Positions 1 through 7,557 of a stretch of 22,885 nt of DNA are shown in pieces. The stretch spans positions 1-22,885 of the forward strand of contig CAZUSB010000009.1 of assembly GCA_964622895.1 (NCBI GenBank), in the 5' to 3' direction. The notes under the pieces were generated by a model. That model was given only the letters and a program-made list of their open reading frames with translations. It made no database searches and was not told where the DNA came from. The DNA is from JAGOZV01 sp964622895 (GTDB lineage: Bacteria; Patescibacteriota; Saccharimonadia; Saccharimonadales; Saccharimonadaceae). A program made the translations under genes and the position numbers. Each line of letters starts with the position of its first letter. Position 1 is the first letter of the stretch.

Positions 1-51
1 GCTGCCAAATTATGTGGTCGCCAAGCAAACCACTTGAAGCTATTACAAGCG

Positions 52-756
52 CTATTTAGTAAGATCTTTTTGTTTGGTGTCAACTCTATTTAAAGCACCT
101 CTGTCCATATAGTAAACAACAGCATCTGCTTCCGAAGCAACTTTTTGGCTGTGCGTTACTACAATGACTATTTTTCCACTCGCAGCAATTTCTTTAAAAA
201 TTTGCAAAATTTTCGCTTCCGTCTCCTCGTCTAAATTGCCCGTCGGTTCGTCGGCGACAATAATTGGCACATCGCCTGCTAAACAACGAGCAATTGCCAC
301 TCGTTGTTGTTGACCGCCACTTAATTTTTGCACCAAGCTGTCTGCTTCTTTACGCGTAATTCCAACGCTTTCTAAAAGTTCGTAAGCTCGTTCTTTGGTG
401 TTATCTTTGCCAGAGAGATCAAGACTGACTTCTACATTCTCTCGTGCTGTCATATATTTAATAAGATTAAAAGACTGAAAAACAACGTTGACATAATGCT
501 GACGAAACTGCTGACCACCAATTTTTCGTATATCTTTGTCCCCATAGAGGACGTCGCCTGATTGAATTTTGTCTAAGGCAGAAATTAACGATATTAGAGT
601 TGTTTTGCCGCTCCCACTTTCACCGACAATTGCATACAATTTTTTCGGCTTAAATTCTGCATTAACATTTTTTAGCACATCTACCTGCCTAGAGCCGTCT
701 TTGTAGGAGTGCGTTAAATTTTTTATCACTAACGAGTCGTTTTTTGAATCGGTCAT
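52..756 (-). CDS. ABC transporter ATP-binding protein (MacB/LolD-type exporter ATPase)
   Basis: This 234-residue cytoplasmic ATPase powers the permease encoded just upstream. All nucleotide-binding motifs are visible in order: Walker A GESGSGKT (45-52), Q-loop Gln94, signature LSGGQ (145-149), Walker B IIVADE (165-170), D-loop after PTGNLD (171-176) and switch His202. The PTGNLDEET stretch and the single-domain size match the LolD/MacB/FtsE-like group that works with FtsX-type permeases, which drive mechanotransmission or export of peptides and lipids rather than uptake; no binding-protein gene is present. The ATG (754-756) lies 2 bp past the permease stop, and the end of the permease gene supplies an AAAGGAA ribosome site, so the two are one coupled operon. 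The substrate cannot be read from the sequence. It diverges from a two-component system, which suggests a regulated envelope-stress or peptide-efflux role (inference). Confidence 0.95.
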   Translation of the reverse strand: MTDSKNDSLVIKNLTHSYKDGSRQVDVLKNVNAEFKPKKLYAIVGESGSGKTTLISLISALDKIQSGDVLYGDKDIRKIGGQQFRQHYVNVVFQSFNLIKYMTARENVEVSLDLSGKDNTKERAYELLESVGITRKEADSLVQKLSGGQQQRVAIARCLAGDVPIIVADEPTGNLDEETEAKILQIFKEIAASGKIVIVVTHSQKVASEADAVVYYMDRGALNRVDTKQKDLTK

Positions 757-758
757 TT

Positions 759-2300
759 TTATTCCTTTCCTGTCAAAATTGTTTTTGGCTGATATCTTAA
801 AATATTTATGCTTGGAATAATCATTGCAACAATTATTATCAAAAAGCCAATACCGAATAATAGTGCGTATTCTTTAATACCAGGAGAAACATCAATGCTA
901 TCTATTTGCTTTACGTTTGATTGTTGAGATCTTAACCTGCCAGGTGCATTTAGTCCGCGTCTTTCGCCCCCAACACTATTGTCAGATGATTGGGTTGATG
1001 CAATTTGTTGTTTTAGCATTTCATCACCGATTTTTTGCGAAATTAACTGACTCGTGCCAAACGATAGCAGGAAGCCAACCGTAGCCACCACTACAAGTTC
1101 AATTACAATCTGCCCAATAATACTCATACGTTTAGCGCCAAGGCTTAAAAGAACCCCCATCTCATAGCGACGGTCTTTAACGTTAATTATTACTATTAAT
1201 GTGATAATCACAACCGTTGCTAAAATCACTATCCAAAAAATAGTTGTAGCAAAACCACCGACTTGTTCGATTGGACCAACCATTGTTTGATATGCAGAGT
1301 CATCAATATCCAACTTTAGATTAGAGCTGGCGATAGTCGGCTGAGTTTTCTCCATTTCGTTTATGAAGGCGTCTTTATCTTCAGCGCTAGTTAAATAATA
1401 ACGAACATTTTGCACAGTTAAGTTTTTCTGTTGTTCTTCGGTTAACAACTCCTTTGCGCCACTGATATTTGTGTAAATTGTATTATTGTTAAAATCTTCT
1501 GAGCTATTTTCATAAATACCGACAATAGTGTACGTGATCTCAACAGCCTCGTCGGAAACACTTTTCAGCTTCAGCTCGCCACCAACCTTCAAGCCGTTTG
1601 CTTCGGCCAGTTCTTGTGAAATTACGACACCGTTTTTAGTTTCCTCGTTGAATGCTTCGCCGCTAACAATTTTCATGCTGCCATTTTCAACATCACTGAC
1701 GAAGCTGAAACTATTTATTCCCTGAACGGTCGTATCGCCACGAGTTACAGTAGGATCTTGAAAATCAAAATTTAAATTAAAATTGAATTGAGGACTACGC
1801 TGTCCGCCCATTGAACTGCCGTTCTGCTGCTCATTGAACTGACTGCGGCTCTCGTTAAACTGCTCAATTTGTTCACTCGCTTGATTTTTTGCATCATTCA
1901 AAGCACCTCTGAATTGTCTTTCTCTCTCATTCTGAGTCGTTTCGACAACTTCAAAATTTGAAGCATTACCGGTCGTTGATACACTATATGTATAGTCTTT
2001 AATAAATTGCGATTTTGCAATCGCTTGAGCCAATTCTAGCGAAATGGTTGGCGAAGTGGGTCGGGTATTCTCGCCAGATTCTTCTGCTTTCTTCATCAGA
2101 GCCTCGGTGTCTGGTTGCAAATAAACCACTCCACTTATTTGGTCCTTCGCGTGTTGAGTAGATTTTGCTACCGAATTCATTATAGAAAGTGTTGCTAGTA
2201 GCAGATTTGCCATTACGAATAATAGTGCAATTAATATTATGGAACGGCTTGGTTTTCGCTTAATAGACAACCACGATCTCTTGAACATGTTTTTGTACAT
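759..2300 (-). CDS. FtsX/MacB-type ABC transporter permease
   Basis: This is a 513-residue membrane protein with the MacB layout: a transmembrane helix at about 20-42, a large extracytoplasmic domain at about 43-350, then three helices at about 351-373, 395-415 and 478-497. The FtsX domain is marked by VKDRRYEMGVLLSLGAK right after the second helix. The extracytoplasmic part resembles the MacB periplasmic core domain (the stretch VVISQELAEANGLKVGGELKL is typical). It carries a Gln/Asn/Ser-rich insertion at about 130-180, and another low-complexity Ser/Gly/Arg segment at about 435-470 between helices 3 and 4. It would form a dimer with two copies of the ATPase encoded downstream. The ATG at 2298-2300 is preceded by AAAGGATG at a good distance. 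A second in-frame Met four codons in is less likely to be the start. The substrate is unknown. Confidence 0.92.
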   Translation of the reverse strand: MYKNMFKRSWLSIKRKPSRSIILIALLFVMANLLLATLSIMNSVAKSTQHAKDQISGVVYLQPDTEALMKKAEESGENTRPTSPTISLELAQAIAKSQFIKDYTYSVSTTGNASNFEVVETTQNERERQFRGALNDAKNQASEQIEQFNESRSQFNEQQNGSSMGGQRSPQFNFNLNFDFQDPTVTRGDTTVQGINSFSFVSDVENGSMKIVSGEAFNEETKNGVVISQELAEANGLKVGGELKLKSVSDEAVEITYTIVGIYENSSEDFNNNTIYTNISGAKELLTEEQQKNLTVQNVRYYLTSAEDKDAFINEMEKTQPTIASSNLKLDIDDSAYQTMVGPIEQVGGFATTIFWIVILATVVIITLIVIINVKDRRYEMGVLLSLGAKRMSIIGQIVIELVVVATVGFLLSFGTSQLISQKIGDEMLKQQIASTQSSDNSVGGERRGLNAPGRLRSQQSNVKQIDSIDVSPGIKEYALLFGIGFLIIIVAMIIPSINILRYQPKTILTGKE

Positions 2301-2326
2301 AAATTAATACATCCTTTCTTTTTTAT

Positions 2327-2332
2327 ATAATA
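2327..2332 (-). promoter_or_regulatory. Candidate -10 box of the ABC exporter operon
   Basis: Read on the minus strand this is TATTAT. It would start a leader of about 20 nt that contains the AAAGGATG ribosome site of the permease gene. No convincing -35 box was seen, so the call is tentative. Confidence 0.4.
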
Positions 2333-2374
2333 TCTAGCGCTCCTTTAAAATCGCTGAAAAAATAAGATCCGCTT

Positions 2375-2380
2375 TATAAT
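2375..2380 (+). promoter_or_regulatory. -10 box (TATAAT) of the response regulator gene, leaderless layout
   Basis: A perfect TATAAT ends 6 bases before the ATG at 2387, so the expected transcription start is the A of the ATG. No ribosome-binding sequence precedes the gene, which agrees with a leaderless mRNA. Confidence 0.6.
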
Positions 2381-2386
2381 ATAAAT

Positions 2387-3076
2387 ATGAAGATACTATT
2401 GATAGAAGACGATTACGCTATATCAGACGCGTTGAAAGAAGGCTTGGAGGACGAAGCTTTTGCAGTTGATACTTCTTACGATGGCGACGATGGTTTTCGT
2501 ACAGCAAGTGCAGGGAATTATGATTTAATTATTCTAGATGTGATGCTTCCCGAAATAAACGGTTACGAAGTTTTAAGAAAATTACGTCAAGAAGAAAACA
2601 GTACGCCAATTTTAATGTTAACAGCAAAAGATCAAGAGCAAGACATAATTAAAGGCTTAAATAAAGGTGCAGACGATTACTTAGCGAAACCATTCAGTTT
2701 TGATGTTTTGTTGGCCAGGATTCACGCTTTGCTAAGAAGGCCTTCAAATAAAAATCCCGAGATATTAAAAGTTGAGGATTTGCATTTAGACCCAAGAACA
2801 AAAGAAGTAACTCGTTTAAAAACAAAGATTAAACTAACGACCAAAGAATACGCAATTTTAGAATATTTAATGCGAAATAAAAATATGGTTATTTCAAAAG
2901 ATGATTTTATTGACCATGTTTGGGATTTTGACGCAGATGTTTTGCCCAATAACGTGGAGCAATTCATTATGCTGTTGCGACGCAAAATTGACCATCCGTT
3001 TAGAAGCAACCTCATCCAAACCGTGCCCGGATTCGGATATAAAATTGTTGCTCCCTCAAAGGAGAATGAAAAATGA
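2387..3076 (+). CDS. OmpR-family DNA-binding response regulator
   Basis: This 229-residue transcription factor is phosphorylated by the histidine kinase encoded next to it. The receiver domain (1-115) has the acidic pair Asp8-Asp9, the phospho-acceptor Asp51 in LIILDVMLPE, Thr79 and Lys101 in the LAKPF motif. The C-terminal winged-helix domain (about 128-222) shows KLTTKEYAILEYL, the recognition helix region NNVEQFIMLLRRKI and the closing TVPGFGYKI, all typical of OmpR/PhoB. Its stop overlaps the kinase start (ATGA), so the two proteins are made in a coupled way. It faces the ABC exporter operon across 86 bp and is the obvious candidate regulator of that operon (inference). It is the only response regulator of the three in this window with a DNA-binding domain. 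Confidence 0.96.
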   Translation: MKILLIEDDYAISDALKEGLEDEAFAVDTSYDGDDGFRTASAGNYDLIILDVMLPEINGYEVLRKLRQEENSTPILMLTAKDQEQDIIKGLNKGADDYLAKPFSFDVLLARIHALLRRPSNKNPEILKVEDLHLDPRTKEVTRLKTKIKLTTKEYAILEYLMRNKNMVISKDDFIDHVWDFDADVLPNNVEQFIMLLRRKIDHPFRSNLIQTVPGFGYKIVAPSKENEK

Positions 3077-4053
3077 TAGATAGCAAACATTCAACTCGTA
3101 GATTAGCCATAAGCTACTTCATTATCATCATGACGATGTCAATTATATTTAGTAGTTTGATATATTTTATAACTTCATCTAATTTAAACAGGCCGATACC
3201 CGCTCCTCGCATAAAAGAAAGAGCCGTTGTTCTCCCGCCAGAAGCAAGGGAGGGAATGAGAAAGCGCTACACTGAAACACGACTAGCAGTGCTGTCTTCT
3301 TTGATGATAATAAATGTAGCAGTAGGCTTCGGCGGGGCATGGTTTAGCTACTATTTAGCTCGTCGCACGCTGAAGCCGATTGAAGAATCTATTGAAAAAC
3401 AAAATCAATTTATTAGTGACGCAAGCCACGAATTACGCACACCCTTAACTGCATTACAAACAAGCAACGAAGTGGCACTAAGGAAAAAAGTTATTACCGA
3501 AGAAAAAGCTCGTCAAGTTTTTGAAAGCAATATCATTGAAACTAAAAAACTTTGCGACCTAAGTGATGCCTTGCTTAATTTAACCAAAACTAACCGTGAA
3601 GATTTAAAAAACATTAAAATCAAGGAATTGCTTGAAGATATCGTTTCAAAATTTAACGCACCGGCAGAAGAGAAGTCCATTACCATAAAAATTAATTCAC
3701 CCAACATAGAAATTAGTGCAGCGCCAATTGCTTTAGAGCAAATTATTTCAAACTTGCTTGATAATGCTATCAAATATTCTTCAAAAAACACACTTATAGA
3801 AATAACAGTAGAAGAAACAAGTGCCTCAACGATAATTTCAGTAAAGGACAATGGCATTGGCATAAAAGAAAACAAGCAACCATATATTTTTGAACGATTT
3901 TACCAAACGGACGCTTCACGCACTCGCACAAAAGGCTCTGGTTACGGCTTGGGCTTGGCAATTGCAAAAGAACTAGCGGACCGCTACAACTACAAAATCG
4001 ACTTTATTAGCAAAAAAGGGTCTGGGTCTACATTTAGTATAACCATCCAATGA
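3073..4053 (+). CDS. Sensor histidine kinase (partner of the OmpR-type regulator)
   Basis: This is a 326-residue membrane sensor kinase. Two transmembrane helices (about 12-33 and 72-94) flank a short extracytoplasmic loop of roughly 38 residues rich in Arg, Pro and Glu. The dimerisation/phosphorylation domain holds the H-box SDASHELRTPL with His119. The ATP-binding domain has the N-box (Asn227 to Asn231, NLLDNAIKYS), the G1 box DNGIG (259-263), an F-box around FERFYQTD and the G2 box GSGYGLGLA (288-296). The ATG overlaps the regulator stop by four bases and is preceded by AAAGGAG inside the regulator gene. No HAMP or PAS domain is evident, so the signal is probably read by the short loop or the membrane helices, as in kinases that sense peptides or an adjacent ABC transporter. 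The signal is unknown. Confidence 0.95.
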   Translation: MIDSKHSTRRLAISYFIIIMTMSIIFSSLIYFITSSNLNRPIPAPRIKERAVVLPPEAREGMRKRYTETRLAVLSSLMIINVAVGFGGAWFSYYLARRTLKPIEESIEKQNQFISDASHELRTPLTALQTSNEVALRKKVITEEKARQVFESNIIETKKLCDLSDALLNLTKTNREDLKNIKIKELLEDIVSKFNAPAEEKSITIKINSPNIEISAAPIALEQIISNLLDNAIKYSSKNTLIEITVEETSASTIISVKDNGIGIKENKQPYIFERFYQTDASRTRTKGSGYGLGLAIAKELADRYNYKIDFISKKGSGSTFSITIQ

Positions 4054-4101
4054 AAATGATGAGTAAACACTTAAGCTCTAGTCAACTTAGCTGTTTTCGG
4101 T

Positions 4102-4107
4102 TATAAT
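4102..4107 (+). promoter_or_regulatory. -10 box upstream of tRNA-Leu
   Basis: TATAAT lies 19 bp before the first base of the mature tRNA, giving an expected 5' leader of about 13 nt for RNase P to remove. The rest of 4054-4126 holds no clear gene or strong terminator. Confidence 0.55.
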
Positions 4108-4126
4108 AAAAAAGTCCAACCCATGT

Positions 4127-4213
4127 GCCGCGATGGTGGAATTGGTAGACACGCTAGACTCAAAATCTGGTGTCCTCTAGGACGTGCCGGTTCAAGTCCG
4201 GCTCGCGGTACCA
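4127..4213 (+). tRNA. tRNA-Leu (anticodon CAA)
   Basis: This is an 87-nt tRNA with a complete cloverleaf. The acceptor stem GCCGCGA pairs with TCGCGGT (4203-4209, with one G-U at the end), followed by discriminator A and an encoded CCA (4211-4213). The anticodon stem CTAGA/TCTGG encloses the loop CTCAAAA with CAA at 4161-4163. A long variable arm (GTCCT/AGGAC) makes it a class II tRNA, as expected for Leu. The T arm is GCCGG TTCAAGT CCGGC. It decodes UUG. An open frame on the opposite strand here is only the antisense of the tRNA. Confidence 0.97.
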
Positions 4214-4240
4214 AAATAATATTTATATAATTTATTAAAA

Positions 4241-4246
4241 TATAAT
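4241..4246 (+). promoter_or_regulatory. -10 box (TATAAT) of the potassium channel gene
   Basis: The box ends 8 bases before the ATG at 4255, so the transcript would have a leader of about 2 nt and no ribosome-binding site. Confidence 0.5.
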
Positions 4247-4254
4247 CTAAAATC

Positions 4255-4602
4255 ATGAGCAAAAAGAATAAGACGAACACTTTAATTAACCACATTAAAA
4301 AACCTCAAATTGCACCCATCTTAACGGTTGCTTTTTTTACAATTATTTTAGGGACACTTTTTTACGGCAAAATAGAAAATCTTAGCTTTCTTGATTCTGC
4401 ATATTTTTCTGTTATGACTTTAACCACGATAGGGTACAGTAGCGTAGAAATCACCTCTACGCTCGGAAAAATATTTACTATTTTTTATGCAATCTTTGGC
4501 ATAGGAATTATTGGGGCAGCAGTTAATTATTTAATTCAAAAATCACTTTCTTATCATGCACAGCATGAGGCAGAAAAATCAGACGCCGATACTAAATCAT
4601 AA
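4255..4602 (+). CDS. Two-transmembrane-helix potassium channel subunit
   Basis: This 115-residue protein is built like the KcsA pore module (ion channel family Ion_trans_2). It has an outer helix at about 20-38, a pore helix at about 45-57, the selectivity filter TTIGYS (57-62) and an inner helix at about 70-93 with the gating-hinge glycines GIGIIG. Four copies would form the channel. There is no voltage sensor and no RCK/TrkA-N domain; the cytoplasmic tail is short and charged. The filter is TIGYS instead of the usual T(V/I)GYG, so its last glycine is replaced by serine. The family call rests on filter and topology and is firm. Strict potassium selectivity is less certain because of that change. 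The gene stands alone between the tRNA and the sortase. Confidence 0.85.
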   Translation: MSKKNKTNTLINHIKKPQIAPILTVAFFTIILGTLFYGKIENLSFLDSAYFSVMTLTTIGYSSVEITSTLGKIFTIFYAIFGIGIIGAAVNYLIQKSLSYHAQHEAEKSDADTKS

Positions 4603-4637
4603 AAGCATTACTAGTTAACATCATCTCTGAAATATGT

Positions 4638-4643
4638 TATAAT
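4638..4643 (+). promoter_or_regulatory. Extended -10 (TGt-TATAAT) of the sortase gene
   Basis: TATAAT is preceded by TG at 4635-4636. It ends 15 bases before the ATG at 4659, predicting a leader of about 9 nt with no proper ribosome site. Confidence 0.55.
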
Positions 4644-4658
4644 CGCTTTGGAAAACCT

Positions 4659-5966
4659 ATGAATCCAACTGATCCAAAAAACAATTCATCTCAGGGTAAT
4701 TCAGATGCCACAAGAGAAGCAGCCGCTAATATAATTAGAGGTCAATTAGATTCACTCTTCAGCCCATCGAACGACAGCGACGCCACAACAAACAATCCGC
4801 CTATCCAACAGTCACAAGAAGACACACAGAAAACTAGTACCTCTTCAAAAGCCCACAACCCTGATATCGGTCCATACGAAAGAAGTTACGTAGAAACAAA
4901 ACCTGAGATTCAGCAAAAAGAATGGGATCAATATCAAACAGCTTGGCAAGATTATTATCAAAAATATTACGAGAAATATTATACCCAACACTACGCGGCC
5001 GCCCAAAAAGCTTTAAGGCGTCAAAAAGCGGGAATTACTGCTAGTCGCCAAGCCTATCAGAAAAATCAGCAAGTAAAGTCCACGTCAATAAAATCAACAC
5101 CAGAAAAAGCGACGACGACGGCTCCACCAAAGGCACACTTTGAACCAGCAAAATCCAATCTAATATCTGAGAAGGAAGCGACCAAGAGACTTCGCAATAA
5201 ACTACAAAATCGCCTAGGCAAGGGAGCAGAGAAGGTCAGAAAAAGTCGACACTTTATGCCCCTCATGACCGCCGCAATGGCTGTTTTCTTGTTTTTATTT
5301 TTACAATACAATCAAATACTTATATCAAACGTCGTTGCTTACGTCAGTCCTGGCGATATTGATCCTAAAAATATTGTTATTGACACGCCCGATAACATCG
5401 AGGTTGACCCTGCAGCACGTCTAATCATCCCCAAGATAAATGTTGATGTCCCAGTTCATTATGATATCGGTAACGATACCAAATCTCAAAATACAGCTAT
5501 GCGAGATGGTTTAGCGCATTTTTCTATACCGGGCGCAAATAGCCACCCAGGTGAAGTGGGCAATACTGTAATTGCCGGTCATAGTAGCGGCGACTTATTT
5601 ATGAATAGTGATTACAAATTCATCTTTGCACAGCTTCACAAACTTGAACCCGGCGACAAAATATATGCCCACTACAACTCTAAACGCTACACCTATGCAG
5701 TTACAGGCACAGAAGTAGTCTATCCAGAACAAGTAGATAAATTAGTTTATGATACAGCAGGCAAACCAGTCATCACCTTAATTACCTGTACGCCTCTTGG
5801 CACAGCCTTACAGCGCTTACTGGTTACAGCAGAGCAAATCTCACCTGACCCGCTTAAGGCAACAGCAGCGACCGTTACGGCAGCCGATACAGCTACTATT
5901 CCAGGCAACGAGGCAACCTGGATAGAAAAAGTTCTATCCAATATGTTTGGCTCTGATCATAACTAA
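4659..5966 (+). CDS. Sortase with long cytosolic low-complexity N-terminus
   Basis: This is a 435-residue membrane-anchored transpeptidase. The catalytic sortase domain occupies about 245-410. It has His308 in VIAGHSSGD, Cys377 in LITCTP and Arg386 in LQRLLV, the full His-Cys-Arg triad, so the enzyme should be active in cutting sorting signals and joining proteins to a surface acceptor. A single transmembrane helix lies at about 199-220, followed by an extracytoplasmic linker. The first 197 residues are cytosolic and low-complexity: Asn/Ser/Thr-rich at 1-70, a Tyr/Gln/Lys block YYQKYYEKYYTQHY at 99-112, then a basic segment with many Lys and Arg. That N-terminus is far longer than in Gram-positive sortases. 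It resembles class D/E sortases in the core; the exact class is not certain. No LPxTG-like substrate is encoded in this window. Confidence 0.9.
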   Translation: MNPTDPKNNSSQGNSDATREAAANIIRGQLDSLFSPSNDSDATTNNPPIQQSQEDTQKTSTSSKAHNPDIGPYERSYVETKPEIQQKEWDQYQTAWQDYYQKYYEKYYTQHYAAAQKALRRQKAGITASRQAYQKNQQVKSTSIKSTPEKATTTAPPKAHFEPAKSNLISEKEATKRLRNKLQNRLGKGAEKVRKSRHFMPLMTAAMAVFLFLFLQYNQILISNVVAYVSPGDIDPKNIVIDTPDNIEVDPAARLIIPKINVDVPVHYDIGNDTKSQNTAMRDGLAHFSIPGANSHPGEVGNTVIAGHSSGDLFMNSDYKFIFAQLHKLEPGDKIYAHYNSKRYTYAVTGTEVVYPEQVDKLVYDTAGKPVITLITCTPLGTALQRLLVTAEQISPDPLKATAATVTAADTATIPGNEATWIEKVLSNMFGSDHN

Positions 5967-5989
5967 CGAGACTAGTTTGTAAATAATAG

Positions 5990-7459
5990 CTAGCGTAAAA
6001 TCATCAGACTTCGTTGTAGTGTAAGCATATTCTCGGTTGATCTACCGATTGAATAAATATATTTTTTGCTGCTAGTCAAGACGATGGGGTAGTCATTCTC
6101 TGTAACTTGAACCACTTTATGGGCGTTCTTTCCGTCAAACTCACGAATAGTCGCAGCTCCATTTTGATTTATCCAAACATGCGTGCCATTTAGCCAACCC
6201 GAGCTAAATGTTCCGTCTTCAGACACCTCTACTGCAAATTTAGCTACACTCTGGTACTCCAGGTCATAACTAACAAAGCTGCCACCTCTTCTCATCATTA
6301 AATATTGTCCAGTCTCGCCAAAAGACATCTCATATGGAGTAAAGTCTAGATTTAACGTCATGGCATTTTTTAAACCAACACCATTTCCACCATCAGATGG
6401 AAAATTACCTTTATATAAAGACAGTATGTTTCCACCCAAGATAGCTACATAGTCTTCATTGAAATATTTTGTAATAGCAACTTTTATATCGGGCTGGTCG
6501 ACACTAAAGCTCTTAACGATATGAGAATTTACATCACCATCGCGATAAACACCAACAATTCTACGAGTAACCTCTGCATCGCCACTTTGGCCGACATAAG
6601 CAATATGATTTTTGTCATACAGAACAAAAGACTCTACTCTACTTACGATCGGTCGAGAGATTGTTGAGCTAGATAGATCCAGTTTTCGTATTTCAGAATT
6701 ATTTAAAACATAGAATTTATTTCCGCTAGTGTCAGAAAACTTAACTGATGACATAGGCAGTTCAAAATGAGTCGTTAGATTTTTTGAAGCTGCAACATTT
6801 TGCGTATCTAGAATAATCCACTCACTACTGTCTTCAAATTGATGCTTGAGTAGCATATAGCGTCCACCTTCGTCCCATTCCACCATGGTAAACTTGTGAA
6901 TAACTCCTTCAATAGTCGCCTGTGAATAGACTTCTGGCGCAAGATTTAAGGTTTTTGTTTTTATCTCATTGCCTCTTATGTCAACCAGCTCAAAACTAGG
7001 GGCCGATTCGCTTGGTTGAATCATCAAGTCCTTTTTTTCTGGAGAAACACTAAAGCCGTCCATCGTTTCGTAGGTAGATAATGGGGTAGTCTCTATTTCT
7101 TTCGGCACCAAAATGGCATAATTTAGCCATCGCAGCATACCAGGTTTTATCGTTAGTGTTTTATTCCAATCGTGGTACTTGTCTCGCTCCATGCTAAAGT
7201 CATGGCGCCCAGCATTGACAACAGTTTTATTTGGTGTACGAAATTGCACAGCATTACCATCCACCCTTGATATAGCTCCTGACGGACTAGACCCAAACTG
7301 CACTAGCCCAGTCTGTTCTACCTTATTGAGTGACATATCAAATCTAAACCCAAAAGTATACAACCCCAAAAATAAGGCGATCGTAATAGTGGCGGTAGTT
7401 ATAACCGTATAAAGAACCGCACGTCTAACAATAGACTTTTTTCTCTTTGCTTGATTCAT
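5990..7459 (-). CDS. PEGA-domain membrane protein with predicted beta-propeller
   Basis: This is a 489-residue protein anchored by one N-terminal helix (about 13-36) after a basic start MNQAKRKK, with the rest outside the membrane. Residues about 48-105 read as a PEGA domain: GLVQFGSSPSGAISRVDG, then TPNKTVVNAGRHDFSM and a WNKTLTIKPG strand. The remainder (about 120-489) is a run of short beta-strand repeats of WD40/YncE-like character, suggesting a propeller. The exact fold is inferred from strand rhythm only. I chose the ATG at 7457-7459 and not the one 11 codons upstream, because a TATAAT box on the minus strand (7470-7475) falls inside the longer version. The gene ends 23 bp from the sortase stop, tail to tail. 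Its function is unknown; a cell-surface or envelope-binding role fits PEGA proteins. Confidence 0.8.
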   Translation of the reverse strand: MNQAKRKKSIVRRAVLYTVITTATITIALFLGLYTFGFRFDMSLNKVEQTGLVQFGSSPSGAISRVDGNAVQFRTPNKTVVNAGRHDFSMERDKYHDWNKTLTIKPGMLRWLNYAILVPKEIETTPLSTYETMDGFSVSPEKKDLMIQPSESAPSFELVDIRGNEIKTKTLNLAPEVYSQATIEGVIHKFTMVEWDEGGRYMLLKHQFEDSSEWIILDTQNVAASKNLTTHFELPMSSVKFSDTSGNKFYVLNNSEIRKLDLSSSTISRPIVSRVESFVLYDKNHIAYVGQSGDAEVTRRIVGVYRDGDVNSHIVKSFSVDQPDIKVAITKYFNEDYVAILGGNILSLYKGNFPSDGGNGVGLKNAMTLNLDFTPYEMSFGETGQYLMMRRGGSFVSYDLEYQSVAKFAVEVSEDGTFSSGWLNGTHVWINQNGAATIREFDGKNAHKVVQVTENDYPIVLTSSKKYIYSIGRSTENMLTLQRSLMILR

Positions 7460-7469
7460 TGTATTTAAG

Positions 7470-7475
7470 ATTATA
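7470..7475 (-). promoter_or_regulatory. -10 box (TATAAT) of the PEGA-protein gene
   Basis: On the minus strand TATAAT ends 10 bases before the ATG at 7459, giving a predicted leader of about 4 nt. It also argues against the longer open frame beginning at 7492. Confidence 0.5.
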
Positions 7476-7527
7476 CTTGAAATTAGTGTCAAAAACTAAT
7501 ACTATAAATATTAAAGCGTAAGTACGA

Positions 7528-7533
7528 TATAAT
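7528..7533 (+). promoter_or_regulatory. -10 box (TATAAT) of the 295-residue membrane protein gene
   Basis: The box lies 24 bases before the ATG at 7558. The resulting leader of about 18 nt includes GAGAGGG (7541-7547), a plausible ribosome site, so this gene is a leadered exception among its neighbours. Confidence 0.5.
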
Positions 7534-7557
7534 CTTCTGCGAGAGGGCAAGTTATAG

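Noticed and set aside
1..51. Possible end of an upstream gene at the left edge
   Set aside because: Short open stretches exist in all three plus frames, but none is long enough or recognisable enough to call.
4054..4101. Terminator after the first kinase gene
   Set aside because: AGCT-containing half-matches occur, but no stem of convincing length followed by a T run was found.
4101..4295. Minus-strand open frame of 64 codons over the tRNA-Leu gene
   Set aside because: It is the antisense reading of tRNA-Leu, a well-known source of false proteins (RAGLEPARPRGHQ type), and the tRNA on the plus strand is complete.
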